DNA of 64,000 nucleotides from Cryptomeria japonica (GCF_030272615.1 NC_081414.1:239107233-239171232); one strand, 5' to 3'. Shown: positions 1-12,232, counted from the first letter of the stretch. Notes: generated by a model from the letters alone, not told the origin. Translations and numbers: made by a program.

Positions 1-2522
1 CATTATAGTTTTATTTGATGAGAAGGATCCATCAGATTCATCATCTAAAGAAACAGAAAGCAATATTGACACAAAACAAGGATCTTTATTCCCAAATGCT
101 AACAGATCCATCAAATGGCATCCTTTGGCTGAATGACAGAAAATCAATCGAAAGCCTCCAACAATTACAGTAGAAAGTTTGTCAAACAATCAAACTCTCA
201 TCTTATTGTACAAAAAACCATCAGAATAGACAGCTGCAACCCAGATCAAAAGGCCACAGTTAAGATGGAATCATTCGAGTAGAACATCAAATATACATCA
301 GAAAACCCATGAAACGCCTCCAACAGAGAGCTTGTAAAACAACCCAGCACTCAACTTATACAGAAATATTCACAATAAACAGCTAAAGAGTAGATCAGAA
401 GAACACAGTTTTCATGGATGGCGTCAAAAAGTTACCAAATCAGAAAAGGGCTTAATTTTGATAATTCTTGATGGTTATGATGTTGAAATAGCACTGGTTT
501 GTAGAGAAAAGGGTTTCAACCCCTAGTAATAGCCTACTGTTCTGCACCCATGTCTCAAAAGTCTCAGATCTATACCAATTTAGAGTTTCTTATTTCTTAT
601 TTTGCAAAAACCAAGAATTGAATCATACCCATTATAATCATAACTAATTTCCACAAGGATAACCGTTTAGAAAGTAAAGAATCTAAGACAGAAAGCAAAG
701 AATCTAAGACAGAAATCAATACGTCTGTACGTATACCTATAGACTAGATCTGTTGGAGCAGATGGAAATAAGAAGGATATGTAGGGAGGGCTATAGGCAT
801 GGGAGGATCCGGAAAGACTATACTTGGCACTCTTTCTTGTTATAGTTTGTGCAAGTCTTTCCGTTCGTCCCAGGCCTAGTGTCCTCCTGCTACAGATGAT
901 CCTTCTCTAAACCCACCAGGCTTCTCTTCTGTCTCTTCAACTCGTTAGCTGCAGTATATGTAGCAATTATTAAACAATGACAAATTTTAGGGCTTGTTCA
1001 CTGAACCCTAGGTTTCCCCATATTGCAATGGACAGCCTAGGTTCCCCCATATTGAACAAATGTATAGCCTATAGGTTTCCCTAAATTGCAACTGTTTAAT
1101 GGAATCTACCCAAAAAGATCCTTTTTTTTTTTTCTAGTGGCATCCATAGAATCTTACGAGAATACGTAGCCTCTTCGACCATAGGGAAGATAATTCAACT
1201 AATCAAGATTAAGAGCTTTTATTATGCGACGGTTCCGACATAAGAGTATGACTCTACAATCTATAGCATATTCTCTAGAAGTGATTATAAACATTTTCCC
1301 CACACATTAAAGTGAGTGAATATTTAGAGTATATATTCTATCATATCACTTTTTTGTGAGTCAATATACACTTATGAATTTGAAGGGAAAACTTTCAATT
1401 TACAAATATTATAATTTTTATCATAGTGAGTTCTTAAATTCTAAATCAATTAAAAAAAAATGATATTTATGACACTTTTTTTATTATCAATTATCAATCT
1501 AAGTATCACATTTGAGTAATTTGTGGAGCACACTTTAAGGGAGAGGACCCAGTAGTTGTGCATCCTAACTTTGCGCTTCTCAAAATCTTACATGGAAATT
1601 TTAAATCACTCCCAATTTTTTACAACAACTTACTTGGCAAGTCCCTTGCTTATAATTAAGGTTTCACAGCCACATCAACATGATTTTTGCCAAGGTGTTC
1701 AAAATAGCCCAAAAAAAGGGTGAGACCAATAGTCATGCAAAAGGGGCCCCAATACTTGTGCAGCTGATGTGGCATCACATGATTGGTTGATTTTTACAAC
1801 TAATGGTACATTTCATTTAGTTATTGGTAGTCATCATCAACAATAACAACTTTAAAGTCACGACTATTGGTGCAATGTTGTCAAAAAAATTGGACATTAA
1901 GTCAATAAGTATGGGTATTAAACCAACAACTTCTATCACAACAATTGGAATGCATTCAAATACTAGGTCCTCACACCTATGTTGAAAATCAAGCCAAGAA
2001 ACGTGGAAAAAAATACAAGGGAATGAAACAAGTCTAAAACTAACAAAGTCAAAGGAAGAAACACCTCAAACCCCACACCCAACTCCATGCCTAGGGTGGG
2101 AAATATGGAATGTGTGTTTATTGAAAAGTCTCATGTGTTTTCTTGACCTTCTATTAATCTAACAAACCAAAGTTTGATAGCCTATGACACCTCCTCTTAA
2201 GCTACTCCAAAGTCAAACATATCAACAACTGAACACAAGAAGGTGAAGTGATTTCATTTTCTTTACTTGATGAAATCATCGATGTTCTTTCTAAATGCAA
2301 AGTAAAAATGATTATTCAATTTTTTATAAGAGGCATCATGTTAGAACAAGATTTCTTCAAATGAGCTCATAATAACTGTGAACTTGAGGGTTGGGTTATT
2401 GAATCCTTTAGGGTCTAGGCAAAGGATATGTTGCTTATACATTTTTAGACCTTGATCATGACCATGTGGTATAGCAATATAGCTCATGGATTTTTGTGGT
2501 CAAACCTATTATATGCAAGCTT
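1..2522. other. Gene-free stretch left of the Copia insertion
   Basis: No convincing coding region on either strand. Small local structures are visible. A 21-bp unit is repeated twice at 676-715. A loose three-fold repeat lies at about 1002-1095 (each unit a CCTAGGTTTCCC-like block followed by TAAATTG or ATATTG). Near 2181-2202 the plus strand reads ...CCTATGACA followed by CCTCCTCTTAAGC. Read on the minus strand this looks like a polypurine tract followed by an LTR start (TGTCATAGG), so a minus-strand LTR may end at 2189; its other end was not found. Confidence 0.5.
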
Positions 2523-2527
2523 AGGAT

Positions 2528-3729
2528 TGTTGGAAATGTGCCTCTAATTCACTTGACATGTTCGGGTTGATCGGGCTAGCCTACACCGATGGAACGACAG
2601 AGTGTTACCTTCTTGGTGGTAGAACACCTTCTAATAGGTATGAATTACATCGATGTCTTCCTCTCTTTCGGGATAACTTCTACTCTCGAGATGACTACAT
2701 GAAAGTTGTGTTGATGACCCGATGAAGCTATCTTAGGTGGTCCGAGTTGTCATCGGCTATTGGGGGTTCCGATCTGGAGTTAAGACAATACCCGATGAAG
2801 TCGCCTTTGGCTATCGGGTCGATATCGACTATCGGGTTAATGTGTTGAAGGCTACGTCGAAGTCCCGATGATTTCGCTTTGTTTTGTCTCGGAGTGTTTC
2901 GCTTATTGGAATAACAGTTTTGAGCGTGAGCCAATGACCTAATGAGACCACTTTAGGTTATCAGGATAACAATGCAGATCGAGGTAACCTCACAGTGTTG
3001 GTTTTGATGAGCTGATGAGACCGCTCTTGGTTATTGGAGATCGGAGTAACACTTCTTGTGTTTTATTGATGACTCGATGGAGTCGCCTTCGGCGATCGGC
3101 TCTACCGTTTGAAGGCTATACCAATGGCCGATGGAGTGAAGACCGACATCGGTGTGAGATTGAACCAAGATCTAAAAAGGTGACCTCTCAGACACTAAGG
3201 ATGAGACTGTTGATGTATATGAATACGAACCGACCCGACTCCCTGCTACATGTGGGATAATTGGTTTTCCTTGAATGCAGACCGACACAGGCAGACGGTT
3301 AGACTTCAAGCTGTTGTTGCAGTTGCTCAAATGAACGGTCAACCAGTTTGGTATTAGAAGCCAAATGTGAACCGAATGTAAGGTGATGAGTTATGATAGC
3401 TATTTGAGCGATCTGTAATTGCAGTTTGACCCCGTGCGGTTTATTGTTTCATCTAGAATGATTGTTTGACAGAGTGAAAGGAAGTCTACAGAATGAGCTT
3501 TATTGTATTTGACATACTGATAATAAAGTTATTTTCTGTTGGTAGTGGGTTTTTTTCTCCCGAAAGGGTTTTCTCACGTTAACTCTGTATATTGTATCTT
3601 TGTGTTATTTAATTGTGTATGCTCATGCTTGTGTTGTATTCTGTAAAAGTTGAAAAGTTGTAAACACTATTTGTTTTCCCCTGCAAATTGATATTAGGGA
3701 AGCGAATTTCCGCACTTGCTTTCCTTACA
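2528..3729 (+). repeat. 5' LTR of the Copia element
   Basis: 1202 bp, starting TGTTGG and ending TTACA. It matches 7914-9100 over its full length. It carries the element's promoter and poly(A) functions by analogy with other LTRs; an AATAAA lies near 3530. The sequence is rich in CGAT-type words (CCGATGA, TATCGGG), many of them mutated between the two LTRs. Confidence 0.95.
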
Positions 3730-3731
3730 AG

Positions 3732-3743
3732 TGGTATCGAAGC
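3732..3743 (+). other. Primer-binding site of the Copia element
   Basis: TGGTATCGAAGC, two bases after the 5' LTR. It is close to TGGTATCAGAGC, the usual plant Copia site that pairs with the 3' end of initiator methionine tRNA. It differs from the usual motif at three positions. Confidence 0.75.
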
Positions 3744-3847
3744 TTGGCCTGTTTTGTTATCCTTGTTGGATAGGGTTGGTTTTTTGTGTCAATTCTGTTT
3801 CAGTGGGAGTCTTGCAGAGTGTCTACTTGTTTATTTTACAGGTTAAG

Positions 3848-4620
3848 ATGGTGAGCACCTCAGGGTGCATAGACATTGAGAAGTTTAATGGTTCTAGTTT
3901 CGAACTATGGAAACTCAAGATGGAAGACTTACTGGTCGACTGAGATCTTTGGATTGTTGTGACTGCAACTGCAATGCCTACAGGCATGAAGCAAGAAGAT
4001 TGGGACTTAGTCGACCGGAAGGCAAGGGGTCTAATCAAGCTATGTCTTGTTGATCTGTTCTATTAAACATCCATGAGGAGAAGACTACACATCTTCTCTG
4101 GACTAAGTTAGGGGATATTTATCAAGGCAAATCCTTGGTGAATAAACTTTTCCTAAGTAAGAAATTGTACTATCTGAAGATGGATGTAGGAACACCATTG
4201 GCAGACCACTTGAATGCATTCAACATGGTTCTTGCATAGATAACTTTTGTTGGTGTGTCCATTCAGAAAGAAGAATGTTGCATGTTGTTGTTGTGTTCAT
4301 TGCCTGACTCTTGGAAGCACTTAGTGATGGCTATCGGTAGTACTACGACCCAGTTCAAGATGGATACTATGGTTAATACTCTGTTGTCAGATGAAATGAG
4401 AAAGAAGTCTTCTGAGACGACAAAAGATGCACTCTCTGTTCGAGGCAGACCGAAGGACAAAGACAAGAAGAAAGGAAAGAAGTCCAAGTCTCAAGAGAGA
4501 TTTAAATCTCCAGGCAAGAAGTCAAAGGTGAAGTGTTGGAACTGTGGGTAGAAAGGGCATATCTAAAAGGATTGCAAGGAGGAGAAGAAGAAGAAGAAGA
4601 AGAAGAAGAAGAAGCATTCT
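3848..4620 (+). pseudogene. gag: Copia gag (capsid/nucleocapsid), broken
   Basis: Starts at ATG 3848 (MVSTSGCIDIEKFNGSSFELW), typical of the Copia gag N-terminus. A TGA at 3941 interrupts it where an Arg codon CGA is expected. A one-base loss near 4052-4054 shifts the frame, which then runs on to the protease. Further stops are TAG at 4237 and TAG and TAA in the zinc knuckle (CWNCG-stop-KGHI-stop-KDC, about 4534-4577). A Lys-rich linker precedes the knuckle and a GAA/GAG/AAG-rich tract follows it (4580-4615). The nonsense codons are each one C-to-T step from CGA, CAG or CAA. Confidence 0.9.
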
Positions 4621-4639
4621 AACACTGAATCTTCTCAAA

Positions 4640-5090
4640 GTGATGCAAATGCATTTGTAGCAGCCCTGGCAATGCCTACCTCAAATGACACCTGGTTAGT
4701 AGATTCTGGTGCGTCTTTCCACATGACCTCCCACAAGGAGTGGTTCTCGAAGTATGAACCATATGTTGGTGGAAAGGTATACTTGGTTAGTGATTCTACA
4801 TTGGAGATTGTAGGGAGAGGTAGAATCAAAATTCAATTTCCAGATGGTAGAGTGAAGGGGATAAATGGAGTCCTTCATATACCAGGCCTGGCAAGAAATC
4901 TTCTCTCTGTGAGTAAACTTAATGATGTTGAAGTACAAGTTACATTTGTATCTGGTGGTTGCAAGATGACTAGGGGTTCCATTGTATTGGCAAAGGGTGA
5001 TCGTTTTGGTACTTTATATAAGTTAAATGTTGAACATATATGTTGTAATGTGACCTCTGAAAAGTCAATTAAGACAACTGTAATGATGCA
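4640..5090 (+). pseudogene. Copia aspartic protease domain
   Basis: Continues the gag frame without its own start. The catalytic motif reads DTWLVDSGASFHMT, with Asp-Ser-Gly-Ala intact at about 4687-4720. It is followed by the flap-like region (YLVSDSTLEIVGRGRIKI) and the ILG-like block GVLHIPGLARNLLSVSKL. The active-site residues are preserved, but the frame is cut upstream and downstream by stops. It would have processed the Gag-Pol polyprotein. Confidence 0.88.
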
Positions 5091-6187
5091 TAATGCTAAT
5101 TCATTGGAAGCTAAACTTCCTGCTAAGAAAACAATGCTCTGGCATAATAGGTTAGGCCACATAGGTGAAAAAGGTTTAAAAGCCTTGAAGAATAAGAATC
5201 TGGTTGAAGGTTTGGATGATTGTAGTTTTGAGTTCGATTTCTGCAAACACTGCATCTATGGAAAACATAACTGAGTTCAATTTTATTCTAGTTCTTATAA
5301 GTCTTCTGATGTTCTGGATTATGTTCACTCTGATGTGTTTGGTCTAGTGGATGTACCTTCTTTGTCTAAGTCTAAATACTATGTATCTTTTGTAGACGAT
5401 TATTCAAGAAGGGCATTTGTGTACTTTCTTAAAAGTAAATCAAAAGTGTTCAATCGGTTTAAGGAGTTCAAGAACCTTGTTCAGACTGAGAGAAAGATTA
5501 AATGATTAAGAACAGACAATGGTGATGAATTTTGTAGTGCAGATTTTGACAAGTACTGTGTTGATCATGGAATTAAGAGACATAAGACTGTACCTTATAC
5601 TCCACAACAGAATGGAGTTGCAGAAAGGTTGAATCGGTCTCTAATGGAGAAAGCAAGAAGCATGTTGAGCGGAGCTAGGTTGGAACAAAAATTCTGGGTT
5701 GAAGCAGTTGCTATAGCGTGTTACCTGCTAAATCGTTCTCCCACTTCAACATTGGTTGAAAAAACACCTATGGAAGCATGGTCTGGTAAGAAACCTTCTT
5801 TAAGGCACCTTCGTGTTTTTAGTGCAGAGGCATATGCTCATGTGCCTAATGTAAATAGATCTAAGTTGGATGACAAAGTGGTGAAATGTATCTTAATTGG
5901 CTATGGAGTTGGTGTGAAAGGATACAAACTTTGGAATCCAATGATTGGTAAGGTTGTATACAACAGAAGTGTGATTTTTCATGAGCTAAAGCCTATGTCA
6001 CTAGATCTTAATATAGAAAAGAAAGGAGAAGCTGAGGTTGAAATTCCTCCAACCAAAGAAGAATCTCCAAAGATACTCGAAGATGAGGAGAGTTCAAGCA
6101 GTTCAAGTAGTTCTGAAGAAGAACATGATGATGAGCCTCCTATGGAACCTCAAGAAGCCTCAACACCAGAGTTGAGAAGATCTACTT
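5091..6187 (+). pseudogene. Copia integrase domain, broken
   Basis: The zinc-binding N-terminal domain is readable: LWHNRLGH, then FCKHC. A TGA at 5272-5274 splits it where Arg or a similar residue is expected. The core shows the DDE triad in context: Asp in VHSDVFG, Asp in RTDNGDEF (the family has NGGEF, so one Gly became Asp), and Glu in PQQNGVAERLNRS. A further TGA lies just before RTDNG (about 5503). The C-terminal part has SGKKPSLRHLRVFSAEAYAHVP and LIGYGVGVKGYKLWNP, usual for Copia. An acidic Ser-rich linker (EESSSSSSSSEEE) follows and ends at TGA 6187. Confidence 0.9.
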
Positions 6188-6189
6188 GA

Positions 6190-7865
6190 GAGAGGCGACA
6201 ACCTAATAGGTATACACCTAATAAGTACAGTCACTCTATGTTGAATGTTAATTGTGCTTATGCTTTACTTGCAGATACTGATGAGCCTAGGACTCTCAAA
6301 GAAGCAATTGAAATGCTTGATTCAGATTACTAGTTGGAAGCCATGAATGATGACATGTCATCATTGGATAAAAATGGAACTTGGGATTTGATGTCATTGC
6401 CTAAAGGCAAAAAGCCTGTAGGCTGCAAGTGGGTGTTTAAAAAGAGTATGGTCCAGATGGCAGCATTGACAAGTACAAAGCAAGACTAGTTGCAAAGGGG
6501 TATTCGCAAAAAGAAGGTATTGACTATGGGGAAATCTTCTCTCCTGTAGCTAAGCTGACATCTATCAAATTTCTCTTATCACTTGCAGCAGCATATGATT
6601 GGGAGGTTGAGCAGATGGATGTGAAGACAACATTTCTTCATGGTGATCTTAAAGAAGAAATTTATATGTCCCAGCCTAAGCACTTTGTGGAAAAAGGTAA
6701 AGAACATCTGGTATGCAAACTCAATTATTCTTTGTATGGTTTAAAACAGTCTCCCAGAATGTGGTATCAAAAGTATGATACATTTATTTTGTCCTTGGGA
6801 TTTATGAGATTAAAGGTTGATCATTGTGTTTACTACAAAACTAATGGTGATAGGATTCTTACCATAGCTTTGTATGTAGATGATATGTTGTTCATAAGAA
6901 ACACAAAAGGTATGATCTTAGATTTAAAATCTCAACTTTCTATGAAATTTGAAATGAAGGACTTAGGACCAGCAAATTACATTTTGGGAATGGAGATCAA
7001 AAGGGATAGATCTAAGAGGAAACTTTGGCTCAGTCAGAGAAAGTATATAACCAATGTTTTTGACAGGTTTCATATGTCTGACTGTAAACCACAGGTTGTT
7101 TCCATCTTGCAGGGAACTAAGTTGTTTGTGCTTGATAGTCTGCAATCTCCAAAAGGGATTGAAGACATGAAAAGTGTACCTTATGCAAGTGTTAAATGCA
7201 GTTTGATGTATGCTATGGTCTGTACAAGACCAAACATTGCCCAACCAGTGGGAGTACTTAGCGGGTTTATGTCGAATCCAAGGAAAATGCACTAGGATGT
7301 TGTAAAGAGAGTGTTTAGATACCTGAAGGGCACTTCAGATTTTGCATTGTGTTATTGTGGTAATCTGAAGGATTCAAAGAGAACTCTCAGCATTTGTGGT
7401 TATATGGATTCTGATTGGGCAGGGGATATTGACAGTAGGAGATCTACTGGTGGATATGTTTTTGTCCTGAATGGTGGACCAATTAGTTGGATGAGCATGC
7501 GACAAGTTGTAGTTGCTTTGTCCACTACAGAGGTAGAATACATGGCGGCCACACATGCTTGTAAAGAAGCAGTCTGGCTTAGGCATTTGAGTTTGGATAT
7601 TGGTTTTGATGCAAGGCAGGTTGAAATCTAGAGTGACAGTCAGAGTGCCATATGTTTGGCAAAGAATCCTACTTTCCATGCCAGATCGAAGCATGTTGAT
7701 GTTCAGTATCATTTCATTCGTGACATGGTGGAAGATGGAAAAGTTTATCTTAACAAGGTAGACACTCTGGAAAATGTTGCAGAGGCCTTGACGAAACCAA
7801 TGAGCACACACAAGTTCAGGTGGTGTTCAAATTCTATGGGTCTTCATACCCATGTTTCTCAGTAA
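6190..7865 (+). pseudogene. Copia reverse transcriptase and RNase H, broken
   Basis: RT begins in the integrase frame (NGTWDLMSLPKGKKPVGCKWVFKK), then shifts frame near 6444. From there one frame is open to 7865 except for TAG at 7293 and TAG at 7629. RT hallmarks are MDVKTTFLHGDLKEEIYM, YSLYGLKQSPRMWYQK, and the catalytic YVDDMLF at about 6871-6890. The RNase H block has DSDWAGDIDSRRSTGGYVF, ISWMS, STTEVEYMA and, after the TAG, SQSAICLAKNP and ARSKHVDVQYHFIRD. The TAGs sit where TGG (HWDV) and CAG are expected, again single transitions. Confidence 0.92.
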
Positions 7866-7913
7866 CGTCTGAAATGGTAATCAGTCCAGTAAATTCCTCG
7901 TCAAGTGGAAGTT

Positions 7914-9100
7914 TGTTGGAAATGTGCCTCTAATTCACTTGACATGTTCGGGTTGATCAGGCTAGCCTACACCAATGGAACAACAGAGTGTTACCTTCTT
8001 GGTGGTAGAACACCTTCTGATCGGTATGACTTACATCGATGTCTTCCTCTCTTTCGGGATAACTTCTACTCTCGGGATGATTGCATGAGAGTTGTGTCGA
8101 TGACCCGATGAAGCTATCTTAGGCGGTCCGAGTTGTCATCGGCTATCGGGGGTTCTGGTATGGAGTTAAGTTGATACCCAATGAAGTCTCCTTTGGCGAT
8201 TGGGTCGATATCGGCTATCGGGTTAATGTGTTGAAGGCTACGCCGAAGTCCCGACGAGTCTGCTCTGTTTTGTCTCGGAGTGTTTCGCTTATCGGGATAA
8301 TAGTTTTGAGGGTGAGCCGATGACCCGATGAGACCACTTTAGGTTATTGAGATAACAATGCAGACTGGGGTAACCTCGCAGTGTTGGTTCTGATGAGTCA
8401 ATGAGACCGCTCTTGGTTATTGGAGATCGGAGTAACACTTCCTGTGTTTTGTCGATGACCCAATGGAGTCGCCTTCGACGATCGGGTATCATCGGGCGAT
8501 CGGCCCTACCGTTTGAAGGCTATACTGATGACCAATGGAGCGAAGACTGATGTCGGTGTGAGATTGAACCGAGATCCAGAAAGGTGACCTCTCGGACACT
8601 AAGGATGAGACTATCAGTGTATATGAATACGAACCAACTCGACTCCTTGCTGCATGTGGGATAATTGGTTTTCCTTGAATGCAGACCAACACAGGCAGAC
8701 AGTTAGACTTCAAGTTGTTGCTACAGTTGCTTAGATGAACGGTCAACCAGTTTGGTATTAGAAGCCAAATGTGAATCGAATGTAAGATGATGAGTTATGA
8801 TAGCTATTTGAGCGAACTGTAATTGCAGTTTGACCCCGTGTGGTTTATTGTTTCATCTGGAACGATTGTTTGACATAGTGAAAGGAAGTCTGCAGACTAA
8901 GCTTTATTGTATTTGACATACTGATAATAAAGTTATTTTCTGTTGGTAGTGGGTTTTTCTCCCGAAAGGGTTTTCCCACGTTAACTCTATGTATTATATC
9001 TTTGTGTTGTTTAATTGTGTATGCTCATGCTTGTGTCGTATTCTGTAAAAGTTGCAAATTGACATTAGGGAAGCAAATTTCCGCACTTGCTTTCCTTACA
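7914..9100 (+). repeat. 3' LTR of the Copia element
   Basis: 1187 bp, the partner of 2528-3729. It is preceded by the purine-rich CAAGTGGAAGTT and followed by AGGAT. It lacks about 15 bp near its end (around 9050) that the 5' LTR has. Confidence 0.95.
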
Positions 9101-9369
9101 AGGATCTTGATTTCCACTTGGAATGAATAACCAAATCAAAATATCTCATGTGGGTCAAATTTCCTTTCCTTAATCTTATCTTTTGACCCTTCCTACAAGG
9201 CATTGTAGCTCAATTGCAAAAAAATTTATGGTGTAAACAACACACATAAATGGGCAAGCTTATGCTCTCATCCTAGAGTCATGTACTAAGATGAATCTAA
9301 CTAGAGCATGTGTTAAGATGGATCTAACTAGATATTTTCTCAATTCAATTAATCTAGCTGGTTTATGTT

Positions 9370-9845
9370 TTGAATTTGAATAAACCTTGCAATTATTTTT
9401 ATTATCGCAAGGAAGAGCACCTTATCCATCAATGCCCTTTTCATAAACCCAATGCATCTCGATCACTCTCAAATAATCCTCATATTTTCACTTCAATTGA
9501 TGAAGGTCTACAAATCTTTGCCATGTCCTCCACCCCACCACAATACTCCTCACTTCCAAATCACCACAAGGTCCCTCTTGTCCCTAACTTCCTTTCTTCA
9601 CCTCCCTCTCCCACCTCTCCCAACTATTCCCCCATCATTTTTTGAAAGTTTTTCCTACAAATAAATTATGTTGTCACCTCAATCTAAAGCCTCTAAAAGG
9701 AAAAATGAGACCCCTCCACAACAATAACCCTTTGTTTGACTACAACCCCCCACTTCAATCAAATAGCCCTATAAGAAATTATCCCCAACATGCTTCCAAA
9801 GATCCTATGGATCATGATCACCTTAGGCACGATGTTTTAATGTAA
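9370..9845 (+). pseudogene. LINE ORF1 C-terminal remnant
   Basis: An open stretch with a decayed CCHC knuckle: YFYYRKEEHLIHQC has the spacing Cx2Cx4Hx4C, with both first cysteines now Tyr (TGT to TAT). A Pro/Ser-rich tail follows. ORF1 of plant LINEs encodes an RNA-binding protein with such a knuckle. About 150 bp downstream the sequence is already inside the RT. Confidence 0.5.
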
Positions 9846-10597
9846 ACGCATGATGAAGTGTCAACAAACCAATTCAATGTGTTACAATTGGATGAAGAAA
9901 ACCTCCCTAACATACTAGGTTCTTAGGAGGAAGATTTACCTTAGATAACTTGGGAGATGACTAAATGGGCTCCACAATCATCCCATGATGCTCTTATCAT
10001 TAAGTTAGAATTTGATAAATCTTATGATTGTATGTTCAACTTTTTATTCTTAAAATATTAAATTGGCTTGGTTTGGTCCCAAAATATGTGAGAAAATTAA
10101 AATTTTCTCATAGATGTGAATTGCCAAAGTGGTTGTTAATGGTGTTCTTTCTCCTAAATTTCCTTTGCAAAACTCCATACCTCAAGGGTGTATGCTAGCC
10201 TCATTCTTGTATGTCCTCGTTGCTAATGTGTTAGGATAACTTTTCCAACATGCACTTGCAAATAATCTTATTAGATGCATCACACTTCTAAGCAATGCTA
10301 CAGTTCTTAACTCTCATTTTATTGATGACATTATTTTAATTCAAAAATCAACATTTGGAGGAAGTGACTTATATGTTTGACACATTGGAGATCTTTTCTT
10401 CATTTTTAGAATCTAAATTATCCATGCATAAAACTAAATTTATAATAACAAGACCCAATCCTTGCCCTTTTAAGATCTTGTGTCAATGGAGAGAGGTGAA
10501 GCATGGTGCTATCATGAGATATCTTGGCACACCCTTTGGAATTGGAGTTTCTCCTAAAGAAATGTGAAAATGGTTCTTAACTAAAATTAAAAATAAA

Positions 10598-10789
10598 TTT
10601 GGGTTAAGAGATTGGCTCAATTGGCGAGAGCTTCTTGTGGTAAAGCATGAGGTCATGAGGTCTAGTCTCCCCCCAACCCACGTGGTACTAGAGGACGTGT
10701 TGTGTCAGTGTCATCGATCATGTTAAAAAATTTACACGACACATTGCAATTTATGGGGTTACCCAATTCTTGCAATCTAAATAAATAAA
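10598..10789 (+). mobile_element. tRNA-derived SINE inserted in the LINE
   Basis: A 192-bp insertion flanked by a perfect 10-bp direct repeat TAAAAATAAA (10588-10597 and 10790-10799). Removing the insert and one copy of the repeat rejoins the LINE RT reading frame with the family's usual spacing, so the ends are well defined. The SINE has Pol III promoter boxes: A box TGGCTCAATTGG at 10613-10624 and a weak B box GGTCTAGTCTC at 10659-10669, spaced as in tRNA genes. It ends in an A/T-rich AATAAATAAA tail. It is not a functional tRNA gene: no acceptor stem pairs. Confidence 0.85.
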
Positions 10790-12162
10790 TAAAAATAAAC
10801 TCCTAAACTAAACCAATGTATTCCTTACCATGGCTGGAAGAATCCAAGTATCCAATAAAATCCTACTTGCTAGCCACATTTACATTTCTTCTTGTTGGTT
10901 ACCTTCTAAATCATGTTACAATATACTAATTCATTTAATTAGGAGCTTCATTTGGGTTGAGTAGGAAAATACAAAGGACTTTCCTACTACTTTATGGATC
11001 TATTACATTCAACTAAAAGATAGAGGATGATTTAGAATCTTTGGCCCTTATACTCAAGGCATTTGCCTCACTGCTAAATGGATAATTAAGGTCTTGGATT
11101 CTTATGCTCCTTAGAAACATCTGTTCACCACCACATTTAAACTACTATAGTTGATCATTCATGGAATTTGGTAAAATAGATGGATGAGCCTTTGCTTGCC
11201 CCTTTCTTGAAGATTTATGGTTTTGCCCCCTTCAACTCCTTTTATAAATCTCCAAAAATTAGTTAAAAAAAATACCATGATATGACTAGACCTTGAATCA
11301 TGATTTAAGTTTTTCCTCTTCCTCCATCTAGTAGAATCACTTGGTTCAACTTGATAATGCACCACTTGCTACTAACAAAAACCTTAAACGTAGACATCTA
11401 TTTAAAAAAAGGAATTCAATTTTTTCATGACTTATGGGATCCAATTAGTTTTAATTTTAAACCATGGCAACACTTTAAGTCTCAAGTTAGACTCTTTCCT
11501 ACAAATAAACCTCAAACTTTGCCAATACAAGAACTTGTTAATTCAAATCCAGCCTTTCTATTGTCGAACCCTTTGCCATGATAACTTCCTTATTGAATAG
11601 AAAGGACCAACCAATCAAAATTTCTATGCCTTTCCTCTTAAAACTATATATATCTAAAACTCTTGCCTACATTAACCTTGTGTACTCACCTTAACCTCAA
11701 ATGGCATTGCAAGCTTAGTTGTGCTAACTGGATTAAGCTAAGTTCTCCTATTGGGAAATTCAAAGTTTTATGCCCACGCCTAATTGATTGTTTGGAAAAT
11801 TTTGTATGGGTAATATTCCTATTGGAAATCATCTTTCATTTACCTCTCCCTCTTTTTCATATCTGTTTTGTGCAATAAATGAGACTATTAAACATGCATT
11901 ATTCATTTTTTTCCCATGTGCAATGCATATGGAAACACCTCTTTGAAGAACACAAGTGATCATTGTTGTCACAAAATTTTGCACCCTTACTGACCAGGCT
12001 TGATCACTAACCTTGTGAAACATGGAAACAACCTCCCAAGTGTGGGACTTGTAGATTGTGAGGTTGATTCTCTAGAGAATAGGTTGGCTTCCTATTCAAT
12101 CTTAGTGCAGGTATAGGATGAACCCAACACTGGTAAAACTAATCTATGCTTTGGTGGGGAAA

Positions 12163-12165
<3 letters not shown>

Positions 12166-12232
<67 letters not shown>
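12166..12232. repeat. (GA)n microsatellite, 67 bp
   Basis: Uninterrupted GA dinucleotides. The apparent Leu-Ser open frame on the minus strand is a by-product of the repeat. Confidence 0.97.

Larger units (their letters stand above)
2528..9100 (+). mobile_element. Complete but inactivated Ty1/Copia LTR retrotransposon
   Basis: A full-length element with two LTRs (2528-3729 and 7914-9100), both starting TGTTGGAAATGTGCC and ending TTCCTTACA. A 5-bp target duplication AGGAT lies at 2523-2527 and 9101-9105. A primer-binding site follows the 5' LTR and a purine-rich stretch (CAAGTGGAAG) precedes the 3' LTR. Domain order is gag, protease, integrase, reverse transcriptase, RNase H, which defines Copia. 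All frames are interrupted by stops and at least two frameshifts, so it cannot move by itself. The two LTRs differ at about 16 of the first 240 bases by eye, so the insertion is old. The empty site can be read by joining 2522 to 9101. Confidence 0.97.
9106..12140 (+). mobile_element. L1-type LINE remnant with internal deletion
   Basis: Decayed non-LTR retrotransposon. An ORF1-like part at about 9370-9845 ends near the RT start, with no endonuclease between them. RT blocks follow: LEFDKSYDCMFNFLFL (about 10000), PQGCMLASFLYVLVANVLG (about 10180), HFIDDIILIQ (FADD-type catalytic motif, about 10320), and SKLSMHKTKFII to YLGTPFGIGVSPKEM (10400-10570). After the SINE insertion the RT tail resumes at 10800 (TMAGRIQVSNKILLASHIYISSCW). 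A zinc-finger tail (GNIPIGNHLSF, ETIKHALF) lies at about 11800-11920. There are many stops and frameshifts. The right end is uncertain; a GA microsatellite starts at 12166. Confidence 0.85.

Noticed and set aside
5629-6189. Separate gene at the 186-codon open frame
   Set aside because: It is the C-terminal half of the Copia integrase in the same frame as the parts upstream.
10613-10690. Possible tRNA gene
   Set aside because: A and B boxes are present, but there is no acceptor stem, anticodon arm or terminator, and target duplications show a SINE.
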